A stretch of 64,000 nucleotides of DNA from Levilactobacillus yonginensis (GCF_964065165.1 NZ_OZ061549.1:1860001-1924000), one strand, 5' to 3'. Positions 1 through 7,860 are shown, counted from the first letter of the stretch. Notes: a model not told the origin generated them from the letters alone. Program-made: numbers and translations.

Positions 1-1
1 A

Positions 2-1066
2 ACTGGTTTGATTTTACCGCTGATGTTTACGGTGGCTATGCAAATCTTTCCACCCTACAAGTTAGGCGCTGCAATGGGAATGGTTGGTTTAGTGATTATG
101 TTTGCGCCGGCCGTTGGTCCAACCTTAGCGGGAATTGTCTTGGGAGTTGCCTCTTGGCGATGGATTTTCTGGTTATTTGTGCCTTTCTTGGTGATTGCCT
201 TTATCTTCGCGGTAATGTCTTTGACTAACATCGCCGAAGTTACTCGGCCTAAAGTGGACTTTTTATCAATTATCTTATCAACGGTTGGTTTTGGAAGCTT
301 GGTCCTGGGAGTTAGCCTGGCTAGTGACCGTGGTTGGGGTTCAGGTGTCGTCATTGGTGCCCTGATTCTAGGACTCGTTGTCTTGGCTTGGTATACGCAC
401 CGTCAGTTAAATACGGACAAGCCAGTTTTGAATTTGCGGGCCTTTGCCATTCCTGGTTTCAGGATGGGAGCCATCTTGGTCATGATTAATTTTGGAATTA
501 TTTTATCTGCCATGTACCTGTTACCAATGGTTATCCAGAAAGGGTTATTGATTCCAGTAGCATTGACGGGGGTCATTATGTTCCCCGGTGGTATTATGAA
601 TGCTCTGGTGTCAGCCGGTGCTGGTCGCTTGTATGACCGAGTTGGTGCTCGGATGCCAGCGCGATTAGGCTTTGTTATTTCGATGGTGGGGGCATTAATG
701 TTGGTCTTCACATCGACATCATCCGCGATTTGGTATATTATTTTGGCCCACGTGATTCTAATGATTGGTGCACCACTAGCAATGTCACCATCGCAGACTC
801 ATGGACTAAATGCCCTAACGGGTCCAATTGCTGCCGACGGGAGTGCTATCATGAATACGTTCCAGCAAATCGTTGGGGCCATCTCAACGGCAATTGCTAC
901 TAGTCTGTTAGGAATTGGTCAAGCGGCATACATCGCTACGAGTGGTGTGAACCACAACGCCGGTGCTTTCGTAAATGGGGCCCACTATGGCTTCTACTTT
1001 ACATTTATTTTAGCGTTAGTTGGTTTCTTGTTGGCCTTACGTTTATCTAAAACTGAAAGTAAGTAG
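2..1066 (+). CDS. DHA2-type MFS drug exporter, 5' end outside window
   Basis: This is the C-terminal two thirds of a 14-helix proton-driven multidrug exporter of the MFS DHA2 (LmrB/QacA) group in the cytoplasmic membrane. The frame is open to the first base and begins inside the antiporter motif C region (GTGLILPLM, then GMVGLVIMFAPAVGPTLAG), so the true start lies upstream of the window. About 355 residues are visible where the family has about 470. The rest is repeated hydrophobic helices, with a short cytoplasmic loop and a DRVGAR motif near the middle. It closely resembles the exporter at 32499-33902 in motif order. A strong terminator follows at once, so it ends its transcription unit. 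The substrate cannot be told from sequence. Confidence 0.88.
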   Translation, partial: TGLILPLMFTVAMQIFPPYKLGAAMGMVGLVIMFAPAVGPTLAGIVLGVASWRWIFWLFVPFLVIAFIFAVMSLTNIAEVTRPKVDFLSIILSTVGFGSLVLGVSLASDRGWGSGVVIGALILGLVVLAWYTHRQLNTDKPVLNLRAFAIPGFRMGAILVMINFGIILSAMYLLPMVIQKGLLIPVALTGVIMFPGGIMNALVSAGAGRLYDRVGARMPARLGFVISMVGALMLVFTSTSSAIWYIILAHVILMIGAPLAMSPSQTHGLNALTGPIAADGSAIMNTFQQIVGAISTAIATSLLGIGQAAYIATSGVNHNAGAFVNGAHYGFYFTFILALVGFLLALRLSKTESK

Positions 1067-1067
1067 T

Positions 1068-1101
1068 AAAAAGACCGAGCAACTGCGCTCGGTCTTTTTT
1101 T
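1068..1101 (+). terminator. Rho-independent terminator after DHA2 exporter
   Basis: The arms AAAGACCGAGC and GCTCGGTCTTT flank a short loop and are followed by a T run. It begins two bases after the stop codon. The A run on the 5' side means it may also serve the convergent AEC gene. Confidence 0.9.
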
Positions 1102-1116
1102 ATGGCATCAGGATGA

Positions 1117-2046
1117 TTACAGCCAATTGCTTAAGGTGAAGACTAACGGAATGGTGGCAACGCAGAGAATGGTCGACAGACTCATCAGTGTAACGGCGGG
1201 CGTGGTATCTCCGTGATCCTTAAGGGTGAAGAGCACGACGTTACCTGCAACGGGGCAAGCCGCCATGAGAACAGTCGTATACAGGGGGATACCAGTAACG
1301 CCGAATATGGTCAGGATTAGTAGACAGACGACTGGGAAAATTAAATTCCGTAGTAGTAATGGCACCCACAGTCGGGTGTCTAGCGTATGTCGGTTGAGTG
1401 TAACGGCGGCTAAGCTATTGCCGATGACAATCATGGATAATGGTGTGTTAATCGAGCTGATGTAAGTAATGGTCTGGTTTAAGAGGCTTGGTAGCTGAGT
1501 AGCACTCATAAAGATTAGAAGCCCAATAATAATGGCGATGATGTTGGGATTGAGAATAATTTGGCGCCAATTGATGTGAGCGTTTTGATCGTTGTGGGGA
1601 GTAAAAAGCGCAATGCCGTGGGTCCAACAAAAGACGTTAAAACCGGCTAGGGAAGCAACGGCGAAGAAAACGCCAGTACTGCCAAATAAGGCGCTAGCAA
1701 GGGGGACTCCCATGAAACCGGCATTTGAATAAACCGCGCCAAACTGCATGATACGTTTTAGATTAGGATCTGCAATGCGCTTAAAGACGAGGTTCGTGAC
1801 CAGGACCATAATGAAGTAAGTGAGGATGATGCCTAACATGACGATGCCCAGTGCACGTAGCCGACTGGTGGAGAAGTGTTGCTCAAATGCATTAATAATT
1901 AAGCACGGCGAAACGATGTATAAAAGGATGTTGGTTAAGTCGGTAGCGGTCTGGCCGTGCATAAATCCTAATTTATTGGTAAGTAGGCCAATGGCCATTA
2001 GAATGAACATTAAAATAATTTGATTTGCGAGCTGGGAGATATCCAT
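1117..2046 (-). CDS. AEC family transporter (auxin efflux carrier/malate permease type)
   Basis: Membrane carrier of about 309 residues with roughly ten hydrophobic segments and the N-terminal pattern of the AEC family (MDISQLANQIILMFILMAIG, a GxLxxK-type first helix, then NAGFMGVPLASALFG). Family members move organic acids such as malate, or amino acids, across the membrane; the substrate here is unknown. The longest frame starts at 2070, but the Met at 2046 gives the canonical family N-terminus and has an AGAGGAAG ribosome site about 13 bases upstream, so I chose it. The gene is convergent with the DHA2 exporter and shares the terminator region with it. No regulator is adjacent. Confidence 0.85.
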   Translation of the reverse strand: MDISQLANQIILMFILMAIGLLTNKLGFMHGQTATDLTNILLYIVSPCLIINAFEQHFSTSRLRALGIVMLGIILTYFIMVLVTNLVFKRIADPNLKRIMQFGAVYSNAGFMGVPLASALFGSTGVFFAVASLAGFNVFCWTHGIALFTPHNDQNAHINWRQIILNPNIIAIIIGLLIFMSATQLPSLLNQTITYISSINTPLSMIVIGNSLAAVTLNRHTLDTRLWVPLLLRNLIFPVVCLLILTIFGVTGIPLYTTVLMAACPVAGNVVLFTLKDHGDTTPAVTLMSLSTILCVATIPLVFTLSNWL

Positions 2047-2229
2047 AGGGTGTGCGTTGCTTCCTCTCATAACTGATGTGAAAATAACACTAAGTTTTAT
2101 TATGTAATCAATTTTTGGGCGATGTCAATGATGACACGCCTTTTCTCGCGTCCGTATAAGTAATACAATGAATAGTGAAAACCATCAAGGGAGTCATTTG
2201 CTGGTTTTCGGGGTAGGGGGTAGTAACGG

Positions 2230-2433
2230 ATGCATTTAAATAAAAATTTTTATCGGTCAATGAACTTTTGGGGTGGAATTTCTGCTGAGGTCTTGGGGTT
2301 CGGGGGCTTCTCGCCCTTAACAACCACGAGTATTCTGGATTTGGTTTTTTCACTTGCACTCATTGTCTTGGGAATTTACGAATTGTTTTGTGGCTTAGTA
2401 GTCGTTAGCATGGGCCAAGATGATTCTAAGTAA
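2230..2433 (+). CDS. Small membrane protein, first of a tandem pair
   Basis: A 67-residue protein of unknown function with a basic N-terminus (HLNKNFYRSMNFWGG) and two hydrophobic segments, around residues 16-27 and 33-58. A G-rich ribosome site (GGGGTAGGGGG) precedes the ATG. It is followed 50 bases later by a similar protein of the same length: both open with N-(K/R)-x-F-(Y/V)-x-S-(M/L)-(N/D)-F-W-(G/S)-G, then L-P or S-P, T-(T/S)-I, and end in a G-L-V segment. The pair looks like a duplication. The two genes probably form one short operon ending at the terminator at 2692. Confidence 0.6.
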   Translation: MHLNKNFYRSMNFWGGISAEVLGFGGFSPLTTTSILDLVFSLALIVLGIYELFCGLVVVSMGQDDSK

Positions 2434-2483
2434 TCGCTGACTGGCGGGGGGGCTAGTTCGTGATTAAAAGTAGGAGGGACAGT

Positions 2484-2666
2484 ATGACTTTCAACCGGCG
2501 CTTTGTGCATTCATTGGATTTTTGGAGTGGTCTCTTAATCATGTTTCTGATGATTTGGAATATTTTGCCATTCCGAATAACCAGTATTTTTTGGTGGGTA
2601 TGTTTCCTACTATTCTTAGGTGGCGTGTTTTATTTTATTAAGGGGTTAGTTAAGAGTCGTCACTAG
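2484..2666 (+). CDS. Small membrane protein, second of a tandem pair
   Basis: A 60-residue protein of unknown function with two predicted membrane segments, approximately residues 14-27 and 34-53, and a basic C-terminus (VKSRH). The longest frame begins at 2460, but AGGAGGGAC lies 3-11 bases before the ATG at 2484, which is the clear start. It shares the N-R-R-F-x-H-S-x-D-F-W-S-G opening and overall layout with the protein at 2230-2433. It is rich in aromatic and aliphatic residues and has no charged residue in the helices. It could be a small regulatory membrane protein, but nothing in the sequence shows a partner. Confidence 0.65.
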   Translation: MTFNRRFVHSLDFWSGLLIMFLMIWNILPFRITSIFWWVCFLLFLGGVFYFIKGLVKSRH

Positions 2667-2691
2667 CTAAAGCAGTCTACATAAGTTGTTT

Positions 2692-2715
2692 GCGGCCAAG
2701 TGGCCGCTTTTTTTT
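2692..2715 (+). terminator. Terminator of the small membrane protein pair
   Basis: GCGGCC-AAGT-GGCCGC hairpin followed by eight or more T residues. Confidence 0.9.
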
Positions 2716-2717
2716 AC

Positions 2718-2747
2718 AAAAAAAGCGCGACAATTGAGTCGCGCTTT
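2718..2747 (-). terminator. Terminator of the CNNM/CBS gene
   Basis: On the minus strand GCGCGAC and GTCGCGC pair around TCAATT and are followed by seven T residues. It lies 15 bases beyond the stop codon of the gene at 2762. Confidence 0.9.
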
Positions 2748-2761
2748 TCAAATAATTAATT

Positions 2762-4129
2762 TTAGTTTTCTTTGCCATCGTCAGGAGCTTCCGTCGTAAT
2801 CTGTTTCTGTGGCGGATTGACTGTGACCTCTAGCCAATTGATAAAGGAATTTTCGTAGTCCAGGACCTTCAAATCGAAGTTCTTCAATTGAATGACGTCA
2901 TTGACCTTTACATCTGGGTAGTTATCAATGATAAACCCAGCCATCGTAACCGTATCAGAGGCTTCAAATCCTTTAATGTCTGTATTGAAGTAGCGCTCGA
3001 AGTCGTAGGTTGTCATCTTCCCATTTACTTGGAAGGTGCCATTTGGTTGCTTGAAAATGTATTGGTCGTTGGCATCGTCAATTTCATCACGGACGGTTCC
3101 GAACAGTTCTTCGTAAATATCCTTATCCGTAATGATTCCAGAAGTTCCCCCATACTCGTCAACGACAACAACGATAGGGGTCCGTTTCTTGATCATTTGC
3201 TGTAGGACTTGGGTAATTGGCGTAGTTTCAGGCGTGGTTGAAATATCTCGGATCAACTTGTCCACGCGAATAGAGGAATCTACTTGCGTTTGGCGAATTA
3301 AATCGTAGTTATAAACGTAGCCTAAAATCTTATCTTTATCATTGTCAGCAACTACAGGAAGGCGGCTAAACCGTTCCTGGAGGTACACCGTCAAGGCTTC
3401 CTTGACCGTCGATGTGATGTCGATAACCTCGAGCTGTGTCCGGTCGATCATGATGTCCTTGGCGACCTTGTCGTTTAACTCGAAGGCCCGTTGCATGTAG
3501 ACCAAATCGTTCTTTTCAAGCTCCCCGCCCTCCACGGCGCTCCGTGAGAGGTTCAAGATTTCAGCTTGGGAGAAAACTTCGTCACTTTCGTTGGCAACTT
3601 TGAGACCCATCAAGCGAACAACACCGGAAGCGCTGGAGTTGAGCAACCAAACGAATGGGTAGAATAGAACATGGCAATAATGCAGGGGTGTGACCACTAA
3701 CATTAAGACCTTCATTGGCATATCGATGGAAATGTTCTTAGGGACAATTTCAGTGAAGACCACTTCTAGGTAAGTCAGGAGTAAAACCCCGAAAATGACC
3801 GCGATAGTGTGAGCCGTCGCGCCATTTAGGTGGGCAGGCGCAATGCCGTCTAGTAAGAGGTCAACGAAGAACGTTTCCCCGATCCACCCTAAGATAATAC
3901 CGGCAAGGGAAACCCCTACCTGAGTTGTTGATAAATATTCATTTAAATTGGTGACCATTTTCATGGCCCGATTAAGCTTGGTTGACGGCTTGTCGCTCTC
4001 GGCGATTTTTTCTTCAAGAGCGCTAGGCCGAGTCTGAACCAAAGCAAACTCGCAGGCAACAAAGAAAGCTGCAAAAAAGAAGGTAATTAAAATAATAATT
4101 AGATTCACAACTATCTGACCGCTATCCAC
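2762..4129 (-). CDS. CNNM (DUF21)-CBS-CorC family membrane protein
   Basis: A 455-residue hemolysin-C/CorC-like protein. The N-terminal DUF21/CNNM domain (about residues 1-185) has four hydrophobic segments with the EFALVQTRPSALEE and TTQVGVSLAGI motifs. Two CBS domains follow (about 205-265 and 270-330), with the SRLPVV and PIVVVVDEYGGTSGI motifs, then a C-terminal CorC_HlyC domain (about 350-440). Relatives are linked to Mg2+/Co2+ export; CBS pairs usually sense adenine nucleotides or Mg-ATP. The start is a GTG: an in-frame stop lies two codons upstream and an AGGA site is suitably placed. It is monocistronic and has its own terminator. The ion specificity is inference. Confidence 0.88.
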   Translation of the reverse strand: MDSGQIVVNLIIILITFFFAAFFVACEFALVQTRPSALEEKIAESDKPSTKLNRAMKMVTNLNEYLSTTQVGVSLAGIILGWIGETFFVDLLLDGIAPAHLNGATAHTIAVIFGVLLLTYLEVVFTEIVPKNISIDMPMKVLMLVVTPLHYCHVLFYPFVWLLNSSASGVVRLMGLKVANESDEVFSQAEILNLSRSAVEGGELEKNDLVYMQRAFELNDKVAKDIMIDRTQLEVIDITSTVKEALTVYLQERFSRLPVVADNDKDKILGYVYNYDLIRQTQVDSSIRVDKLIRDISTTPETTPITQVLQQMIKKRTPIVVVVDEYGGTSGIITDKDIYEELFGTVRDEIDDANDQYIFKQPNGTFQVNGKMTTYDFERYFNTDIKGFEASDTVTMAGFIIDNYPDVKVNDVIQLKNFDLKVLDYENSFINWLEVTVNPPQKQITTEAPDDGKEN

Positions 4130-4337
4130 ACATCATTCCTCATTTCATTAGTTCTATCCCTTTATTATAGCGCGTCTCAGCACCATTTCACAGGGGGTGA
4201 ATTGAAGCAAATTGTACCCTTTATAGGTTCGCTTAGCAACCGAACATCGCCAAAAAAAGCCAGATAGAATGGAATACTTAACGTTTGGCAAAAAAAGGAC
4301 TAGACTTAAATTAGTAACATCAAAGGAGATTTTGATT

Positions 4338-4703
4338 ATGGCAGATACACCAAAGGAAGAACAAGCAGAAACACCGAAGATCGACATTCCAGCTGAAGAC
4401 GTGGAAAAGGCTTCGAAGTTGGTTCTGGATCCGGGGTATGTGACGAAAAAGGATCTACCAAAGATGGCAGATTTAGCCTGGGCAACCGCGCTATCTGATG
4501 CTGTAACTAAGCATTTCTTAAACGACGACGATGACCACGACCCTTACGTCTACTTCGAGCAATTTGATTTTGCTGGTGGGGACATTGATTCTATCATCTT
4601 TAACATGGATCTCGTTAAGACCCGTGAAGACGCTTTGCATGACTTAGCCGATGCACTGGGTGAAAAGATTGTTGATCATGATGTTCAACAAACCACTTAC
4701 TAA
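4338..4703 (+). CDS. Small acidic cytoplasmic protein, function unknown
   Basis: A 121-residue hydrophilic, acidic protein with no signal peptide or membrane segment, and a Lys/Glu/Thr/Pro-rich N-terminal 20 residues that look disordered. A distinctive acidic stretch (LNDDDDHDPYVYFEQFDF) lies near the middle. I do not recognise a family. The longest frame begins at 4269, but AAAGGAG at 4322-4329 fixes the ATG at 4338. It stands alone, with a strong terminator 10 bases after the stop, and its codon use resembles that of well-expressed neighbours. Confidence 0.7.
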   Translation: MADTPKEEQAETPKIDIPAEDVEKASKLVLDPGYVTKKDLPKMADLAWATALSDAVTKHFLNDDDDHDPYVYFEQFDFAGGDIDSIIFNMDLVKTREDALHDLADALGEKIVDHDVQQTTY

Positions 4704-4713
4704 AATTGGTGAT

Positions 4714-4748
4714 AAAGGATTCAGTGAACAGCACTGAATCCTTTTTTT
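4714..4748 (+). terminator. Terminator of the acidic protein gene
   Basis: AAAGGATTCAGTG and CACTGAATCCTTT form a long perfect stem and a T run follows. Confidence 0.9.
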
Positions 4749-4785
4749 GACAGTGATTTTTCAGAAAAAGTGCTATACTACAAGC

Positions 4786-4868
4786 ACTTGGCAGGGGCAC
4801 GACCGCTTGAGTATGATGGTCGTGTTTTCGGAGGGGCGCGCAGAAATTTTCTGTACGCCCCTTTTTTT
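4786..4868 (+). ncRNA. Candidate small RNA with two hairpins
   Basis: An extended -10 box (TGCTATACT, 4771-4779) with an upstream TTGACA (spacing 21, longer than ideal) precedes about 83 bases that end in a terminator. The first hairpin pairs CACGACC (4798) with GGTCGTG (4818). The second pairs GGGGCG/CGCCCC and CAGAAA/TTTCTG (4833-4861), with a T run after it. There is no convincing reading frame. On the opposite strand an identical TGCTATACT box at 4909-4917 points toward this RNA. No RNA family was recognised. Confidence 0.45.
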
Positions 4869-5108
4869 ACCTCCAGATCGGTGACGGCTGAATTTGGCGT
4901 GAAGCTAAGTATAGCATGGATGAGTGGCTGATGGGTCTTTCAGAAAAGTTTTTTAGTTTACCCAGTTAGTGACTTGTTTGTATGCGAATTGATGGGGTTA
5001 AGAATCTGACTAACTTGTGCGTTAAAAATTGAAACTTAGTGGCGAACTTGTAGGCAAATTGGTAAGCTGAAAGAAAAATGACTTTTGGGGGAGTTTTAAG
5101 TGATACGG

Positions 5109-5903
5109 ATGAGAAAGATTATTTAGGGGTTACTGTTACTGGCCTTAGTCTTTGGTCTAGCAGGATGTACCGCCGCGCCAGGGTATCGAGCGCAGCACAC
5201 GATTCGGACGGGAAAATTACGCGCGACAACGTTTTCCTTGGTAGCCAGTGCAGAGAATTCGACGACCAACTATCGCCAACAGTATGGTTATATTGAAGAC
5301 ATCGGGGATGGCCGTGGCTATACGGCGGGCATCATTGGGTTTACCAGTGCGACAGGGGACTTACGGCAGGTGGTCCGGCGGTATGTTCGGCTAAAATTGA
5401 ATCACAACGGGCTAAGGCGTTATTTGCCAGCCCTACGTAGAGTCAACGGATCGGCAGCACACACAGGATTGGGTCCGGGGTTTGTTAAGGCGTGGCATCA
5501 AGCTGCCAAAGATCCGCAGATGATTCGCGCACAGGATACTATCCTGAACCGCCAGTACTTACGGCCGGTTTTGAAGGCTGCTAAACAGGATAATTTGAGT
5601 CCACTGGGCCAGTATATCTATTACGATGCCATTGTCGTTCACGGCCCCGGTGAAGATAGTCAGAGTTTTGGGGGGATTCGCCGTCAGGCTAAGCGGCTTG
5701 CTAAAACGCCACGACAGGGTGGTAATCAGGCAGACTACCTGCGGGCATTTTTACAAGCACGGGCTAAGGTCATGAAACGGGAGCGAGCCCATAAGGATTT
5801 GTCACGGTTGAACGTTCAGCGTCAATTTATTAAGAATAAAAATTATCAACTTAAGCGGCCACTTAGCTGGCGAATGTACGGGGATGCCTATCGGTTGAAG
5901 TGA
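5109..5903 (+). pseudogene. csn: GH46 chitosanase lipoprotein, broken by an in-frame TAG at codon 6
   Basis: From 5238 to the stop the frame encodes a complete GH46 chitosanase domain: SAENS with the catalytic Glu (codon 49), EDIGDGRGYTAGIIGF with the catalytic Asp (codon 67), GLGPGF, YYDAIVVHGPG and SFGGIRRQAKR, matching the length of the mature family enzymes, which hydrolyse chitosan outside the cell. Reading upstream in the same frame gives ATG-AGA-AAG-ATT-ATT, then TAG (5124-5126), then GLLLLALVFGLAGC, a lipoprotein signal peptide with an LAGC lipobox. One amber codon therefore separates the start from the rest. A G-rich ribosome site lies 15 bases before the ATG, which is far. The TTG at 5238 would omit export. 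Either this is a recent null allele, or there is a sequencing error or read-through. Confidence 0.85.
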
Positions 5904-6067
5904 GCCTGAGATGGTCCGTTGAGGACGGGTGAAATCTGGTCCGCCTTAGGCCGGTTTGATTTTACTAACTATCTTTGACCTTAGACAACTAATTCGTCTT
6001 TTATATTTTAAAAGTACAAGATTAAATCTCCATAATTAGCTATAAATCAGCGACTCAAAGCCTAAAT

Positions 6068-6094
6068 TTAGCACTCTAGGTGACCGAGTGCTAA
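6068..6094 (+). promoter_or_regulatory. CIRCE operator (HrcA binding site)
   Basis: A perfect TTAGCACTC-N9-GAGTGCTAA inverted repeat, the canonical CIRCE element bound by the heat-shock repressor HrcA. It lies directly upstream of the hsp20 promoter. Confidence 0.97.
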
Positions 6095-6098
6095 ATGC

Positions 6099-6127
6099 TT
6101 GCATTACTGACCAACGCTGACTATTAT
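6099..6127 (+). promoter_or_regulatory. Promoter of hsp20
   Basis: TTGCAT, 17 bases, then TATTAT. The -35 box starts four bases after CIRCE, so HrcA bound there should block polymerase. Confidence 0.75.
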
Positions 6128-6167
6128 AGATAATGTAATCAAGCAAAGCAGAAAGGGGTTATTGATT

Positions 6168-6593
6168 ATGACTAACGATGTTATGAACCGGAACTATGAT
6201 TTCTTTGATCCAATGAATTTCTTCAATGAAGTGGGCAACTTGGGCCGCGATATGTTTAATGGCGAAGATACTATGAAGACCGACGTCGTTGAACACGCGA
6301 AGGATTACGTTGTAACTGCCGAGATGCCAGGATTCAAGAAGGATGACATTCACGTTGATTACCATGACGAAACGTTACGGATTACTGGTAAGTCAGAAGT
6401 TAAGCAAGCAACTAAGGATAACGATGGTCGGGTCTTGCGGCAAGAACGTCACAGTCAAAACGTAGCCCGTTCCTTCTATCTACCAGACATTGATCTCGAG
6501 AATGTTCAAGCTAACTATAAGGAAGGTATCTTGACGTTAACGCTGCCTAAGCAGACTAAGGTCGAAGATAATCATAAAATCAGTATCGACTAA
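6168..6593 (+). CDS. hsp20: Small heat-shock protein, Hsp20/alpha-crystallin family
   Basis: A 141-residue ATP-independent chaperone that holds unfolding proteins in the cytosol under stress. The N-terminal arm (about residues 1-40, rich in Asn, Asp and Phe) precedes an alpha-crystallin domain (about 42-135) with VVTAEMPGFKKDDIHVDY, RSFYLPD and the A-x-x-x-x-G-[IL]-L-T-[LV] signature (ANYKEGILTLTLP). The frame extends to a TTG at 6162, but AAAGGGG with normal spacing supports the ATG at 6168. Regulation is clear: CIRCE plus a vegetative promoter immediately upstream, so HrcA control. It is monocistronic with a strong terminator. Confidence 0.96.
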   Translation: MTNDVMNRNYDFFDPMNFFNEVGNLGRDMFNGEDTMKTDVVEHAKDYVVTAEMPGFKKDDIHVDYHDETLRITGKSEVKQATKDNDGRVLRQERHSQNVARSFYLPDIDLENVQANYKEGILTLTLPKQTKVEDNHKISID

Positions 6594-6635
6594 TTAAGCG
6601 TTGTTGCACATTTCAACCATATACGGTCACAACGC

Positions 6636-6672
6636 AAAAAGGGTCAAGGATTTTTGTCCTTGACCCTTTTTA
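6636..6672 (+). terminator. Terminator of hsp20
   Basis: AAAAAGGGTCAAGGA and its complement form a 15-bp stem around TTTTTG and end in T residues. It is probably bidirectional. Confidence 0.92.
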
Positions 6673-6697
6673 ATTGTCAATTTCATTTTGCTAAAAT

Positions 6698-6773
6698 GTG
6701 CGCTAGAAGTCAGCTAACTTCGCTTAACCCCGAATGTTGCTGCTCACTAGCTAATCGTCTTTTGCGCCATTCT
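6698..6773. repeat. Intergenic repeat family C, copy 1
   Basis: TGTGCGCTAGAAGTCAGC, then CTTCGCTTAACCCCGA, and a tail ending CTAATCGTCTTTTGCGCCA. The same sequence blocks, in the same order, occur at 34102-34215. It lies in a gap between convergent genes. Confidence 0.6.
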
Positions 6774-6784
6774 CTTTTTACGGA

Positions 6785-7633
6785 TTAGTATTGCTTACCC
6801 GTCTCGTAAACAATTTCGGGCTCATTCCCGGTCCGTTGGTTCTTATTCAGTAGATCAATCATGGTCATTTCATCTTCGGCGAGTGTGAAATCAAACACCT
6901 GGGCGTTCTCTTGAATTCGTTCAGCGTGTTGTGACTTTGGAATTGGTAAAATACCGTGTTGTAACTCCCAACGTAAAATAATCTGGGCGACCGACTTCTG
7001 ATGGTGTTGGGCCATCTTGGCAATCATGGGATCGCCAAGAACAGCTCGCCGACCCAGTGGACTCCAGGCTTCGGTAACGATGTTTTGTTCCTTATCATAG
7101 GCCAGTAAACCCTGTTGATTTAAGTAGGGGTGAAACTCAACTTGGTTCACGACGGGCATTTCTTTAGCCTGCGTTGCCAATAATTCCAGGTGGGCCACGG
7201 TGTAGTTGGAGACCCCGATGGATTTGACCTGACCGTTAGCTTTTAATTGTTCGAGCGCCTTCCAGGTTTCAAAGAAGTGTTCCCGGACGGGCCAATGAAT
7301 CAAGAGCAAATCTAAGTAGTCGGTCTGTAGTCGCTTTAACGAGCCTTCTACGGCCTTCATGGTCCGGTCGTAACCCTGGACAGCTTCAGCAACTTTACTG
7401 GTTAGGAAAAGTGCTTCACGGGGAAGCCCCAGCTGATGCAGAGCGGGTCCCAGAATGTCTTCATTTCGATAAAGCATAGCGGTATCAAAGAGCCGGTAGC
7501 CAGCGTCCCACGCGGTTTGAATTGTTTTATTCATTGTTGCTTGGTCGCTAATTAAGTAAGTGCCGAAACCCATTGCGGGCATCTTCTTACCATCAGCGAG
7601 GGTGATGGTATCTGAAATACTGGTAAGTGCCAT
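6785..7633 (-). CDS. Aldo/keto reductase (AKR3/AKR5 type)
   Basis: A 282-residue NAD(P)H-dependent oxidoreductase with the (beta/alpha)8 fold. The catalytic tetrad is visible: Asp and Tyr in LFDTAMLYRNE, Lys in LTSKVAE and His in LLIHWPV. The C-terminal cofactor segment is IPKSQHAERIQEN. Relatives (2,5-diketo-gluconate reductase, glyoxal/methylglyoxal reductase types) reduce aldehydes in the cytosol; the substrate here is not predictable. There are two in-frame ATGs. AAGGAG sits one base from the first (7639) but seven bases from the second (7633), so I chose 7633. It appears monocistronic. Confidence 0.9.
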   Translation of the reverse strand: MALTSISDTITLADGKKMPAMGFGTYLISDQATMNKTIQTAWDAGYRLFDTAMLYRNEDILGPALHQLGLPREALFLTSKVAEAVQGYDRTMKAVEGSLKRLQTDYLDLLLIHWPVREHFFETWKALEQLKANGQVKSIGVSNYTVAHLELLATQAKEMPVVNQVEFHPYLNQQGLLAYDKEQNIVTEAWSPLGRRAVLGDPMIAKMAQHHQKSVAQIILRWELQHGILPIPKSQHAERIQENAQVFDFTLAEDEMTMIDLLNKNQRTGNEPEIVYETGKQY

Positions 7634-7698
7634 TGTCATTCTCCTTCAAGTTAGTCGATAAGTACTATCTTAGGCTAAAACGCCAAAAATGACAACGC

Positions 7699-7860
7699 TT
7701 ACCGTGGCCGTTTGAACTGATCATATAGGTTGATACTAGCTTCAATCAACATCCCAGCGGTCATTAACCACATGGCCAACATGTCTTGGTGGGCAAGCAT
7801 GCAACCGAGTAACACAATATAGAGGACAAATAAGATAAGCGCAGATGATTTATGATTCAT
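7699..7860 (-). CDS. 53-residue small membrane protein
   Basis: ATG at 7860 preceded by a near-perfect ribosome site (AAGGGAGGAA, spacing 6). The product has a short basic N-terminus (MNHKSSA), two hydrophobic segments (ALILFVLYIVLLGCML and MLAMWLMTAGMLIEA) and a basic end (DQFKRPR). The function is unknown. It lies between an aldo/keto reductase on the same strand and a divergent P-type ATPase. The good start signal and the membrane topology make it likely to be real despite its size. Confidence 0.65.
   Translation of the reverse strand: MNHKSSALILFVLYIVLLGCMLAHQDMLAMWLMTAGMLIEASINLYDQFKRPR

Noticed and set aside
2108..2359. 83-codon minus-strand frame antisense to the first small membrane protein
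   Set aside because: No start signal and low-complexity composition; the + frame has a better ribosome site and a paralogue.
4786..4890. Fst-type type I toxin-antitoxin locus
   Set aside because: No 25-35 codon hydrophobic frame with a ribosome site on the opposite strand. The small + frame starting MMVVFSEGR crosses the terminator and has no ribosome site.
5078..5296. 72-codon open frame overlapping the 5' end of the chitosanase gene
   Set aside because: It is a different frame from the signal peptide and catalytic domain, with no family features; the GH46 frame explains the region.
5970..5995. Possible CtsR site (TTTGACC) upstream of hsp20
   Set aside because: Only one heptad is good; the second (GACAACT) does not match, and the site is far from the promoter, while CIRCE is perfect.
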